Below are positions 54,472-55,225 of a DNA stretch of 55,225 nt, piece after piece (within the stretch, counting starts at the first letter, position 1; each line of letters opens with the position of its first letter). A model generated the notes under the pieces. The model did not search any database, was not told where the DNA came from, and saw nothing but the letters and a program-made list of their open reading frames with translations. Location of the stretch: NCBI GenBank assembly GCA_937139475.1, contig CAKZQF010000015.1:1-55225 (forward strand), read 5' to 3'. Both the position numbers and the translations under genes were made by a program. The DNA is from an uncultured Gammaproteobacteria bacterium (GTDB taxonomy: Bacteria > Pseudomonadota > Gammaproteobacteria > Enterobacterales > Psychrobiaceae).

Positions 54472-54497
54472 GGACCACTTTTGGCCGCTTAGCGACC
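54472..54497 (-). repeat. Intergenic element, degenerate copy D
   Basis: On the minus strand GGTCGCTAAGCGGCC AAAAGTGGTC resembles the GGGCGATAAACGGCC AATAGCGGAC end of copy B. It is 31-56 bp past the stop of the recombinase gene and carries flanking inverted bases (GACCAC...GTGGTC, 54473-54507). Weakest of the four copies. Confidence 0.35.
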
Positions 54498-54527
54498 ATT
54501 GAGGTGGTCGCCAGCGGTAGCCCACAA

Positions 54528-55160
54528 TCAAACCTCAGTTTGCTCCGCCATTTCAAGGGCATCATCTACCTCGATCCCTAAATAACGAACGGTGCTTTCA
54601 AGTTTAGTATGCCCTAGCAGTAACTGAACAGCCCTGAGGTTCTTTGTCCTCTTATAAATCAGTGACGCCTTGGTTCTGCGCATTGAATGTGTTCCATAAG
54701 CCGACGGGTCAAGACCAATGCTGGAAATCCATGAGTTCACTATCCGAGCATACTGCCTTGTCGTTAGATGAGGTGAACGGGTATTCCGACTTGGGAATAA
54801 GAAATCGTTCAAAAGGAGGTGTTTTGTTTCGATCCATTTGGAGATTGCTTCCCGCGTCTGTTCCATTACCTCAAACTGAACGGACTGGTTTGTTTTCTGT
54901 TGCAGAACTATTGCTCTGGTAACTATTTTTGCACCGTGAGAAACATCATTCACTCTGATTTTTACTAGATCACAAGCCCTAAGCTTACTGTCGATTGCTA
55001 AATTGAACAAAGCCAGATCTCGGTAATTGTTTGCTAGTTGCAACCGGATTCGTATCGCCCAGACCTCTTTCAGTTTCAGTGGTCTTTTCTGACCTGTCAG
55101 TTTCCCTTTATTCCAGGGCTGACTCCTGGCTTTTTCTACGCTGTAGGATGTAGTGGTCAA
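54528..55160 (-). CDS. Short stand-alone tyrosine recombinase, 210 aa
   Basis: All catalytic residues are present: Arg61 (KLRACDL), Lys89 (QQKTNQ), His158-x-x-Arg161 (HSMRRT), His184 (LLGHTK) and Tyr193 (VRYLGI). There is almost no N-terminal core-binding domain, giving a FimB/FimE-like length. It is clearly distinct from the P4-type integrase and from integron IntI (no extra IntI helix, far shorter). It lies at the right end of the cassette-like region. Whether it moves the neighbouring genes is unknown. Confidence 0.82.
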   Translation of the reverse strand: MTTTSYSVEKARSQPWNKGKLTGQKRPLKLKEVWAIRIRLQLANNYRDLALFNLAIDSKLRACDLVKIRVNDVSHGAKIVTRAIVLQQKTNQSVQFEVMEQTREAISKWIETKHLLLNDFLFPSRNTRSPHLTTRQYARIVNSWISSIGLDPSAYGTHSMRRTKASLIYKRTKNLRAVQLLLGHTKLESTVRYLGIEVDDALEMAEQTEV

Positions 55161-55225
55161 CTAATTTTGGCCACGGATTTGTATTCAAGCCAGTATCTTT
55201 TCTCTGACTCATTTGGTGTTAGTCC

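Noticed and set aside
51369..54497. Classical integron with attC sites
   Set aside because: I could not find paired RYYYAAC/GTTRRRY core sites folding into an attC around the intergenic elements, and the recombinase lacks IntI features and length. Only the cassette-like layout remains.

Overview
The window is about 55 kb of a marine gammaproteobacterial chromosome. The gene set points to the order Alteromonadales, most likely a Colwelliaceae member (Colwellia/Thalassotalea-like). The reasons are the gene order parE-yqiA-cpdA-yqiB-nudF divergent from tolC, long-form PurC, syd/queF divergence, the TrhP(YegQ)-YfhL pair, DUF2986 and DUF6942-like small proteins, AT-rich DNA, and a miniature transposable element of a kind I associate with this order. 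This assignment is inference from gene content, not a database match.

Positions 1 to about 41,600 are ordinary core chromosome. They open with the 3' part of a tRNA-Val, then carry a thioesterase, a glyoxalase-II-like hydrolase, an Omp85-type barrel, a phosphopantetheinyl transferase, the helicase DbpA, a diguanylate cyclase, Syd, QueF, an HDOD protein, ArgG, TrhP, a ferredoxin, a cold-shock protein, a SulP transporter, SprT, endonuclease I, CnoX, an uncharacterised HExxH protein, ParC, a CHASE-PAS-PAS-GGDEF-EAL protein, the parE-to-nudF operon with divergent tolC, a chemoreceptor, HldE, LpxL, an NfeD/QmcA pair and PurC. Intrinsic terminators separate most of these units. One MITE lies between the chemoreceptor and hldE.

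A complete tRNA-Pro(GGG) at 41,517-41,593 marks the start of an accessory region that runs to the window end. Its first part (about 41,700-48,680) looks like a phage satellite or P4/PICI-like element: a tyrosine integrase beside the tRNA, an AlpA-like regulator, small proteins, a PrimPol-type primase overlapping a DUF5906/SF3-like helicase, and then a 270-bp non-coding region full of short inverted repeats that may be the element's replication origin. No structural or packaging genes are present. A 5'-truncated P2-type integrase follows.

From 48,680 onward all intact genes are on the minus strand: a YafO-family toxin with an unfamiliar upstream partner, a 58-residue protein, an AbiJ/STM4504-like protein with a HEPN RNase motif, an orphan tRNA/tmRNA 3' end (a likely attachment-site scar), then three unrelated single genes and a short complete tyrosine recombinase. 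Each of the last four genes is followed by a copy, full or degenerate, of the same 60-75 bp intergenic element. This gives the region the look of a gene-cassette-like array that is not a classical integron.
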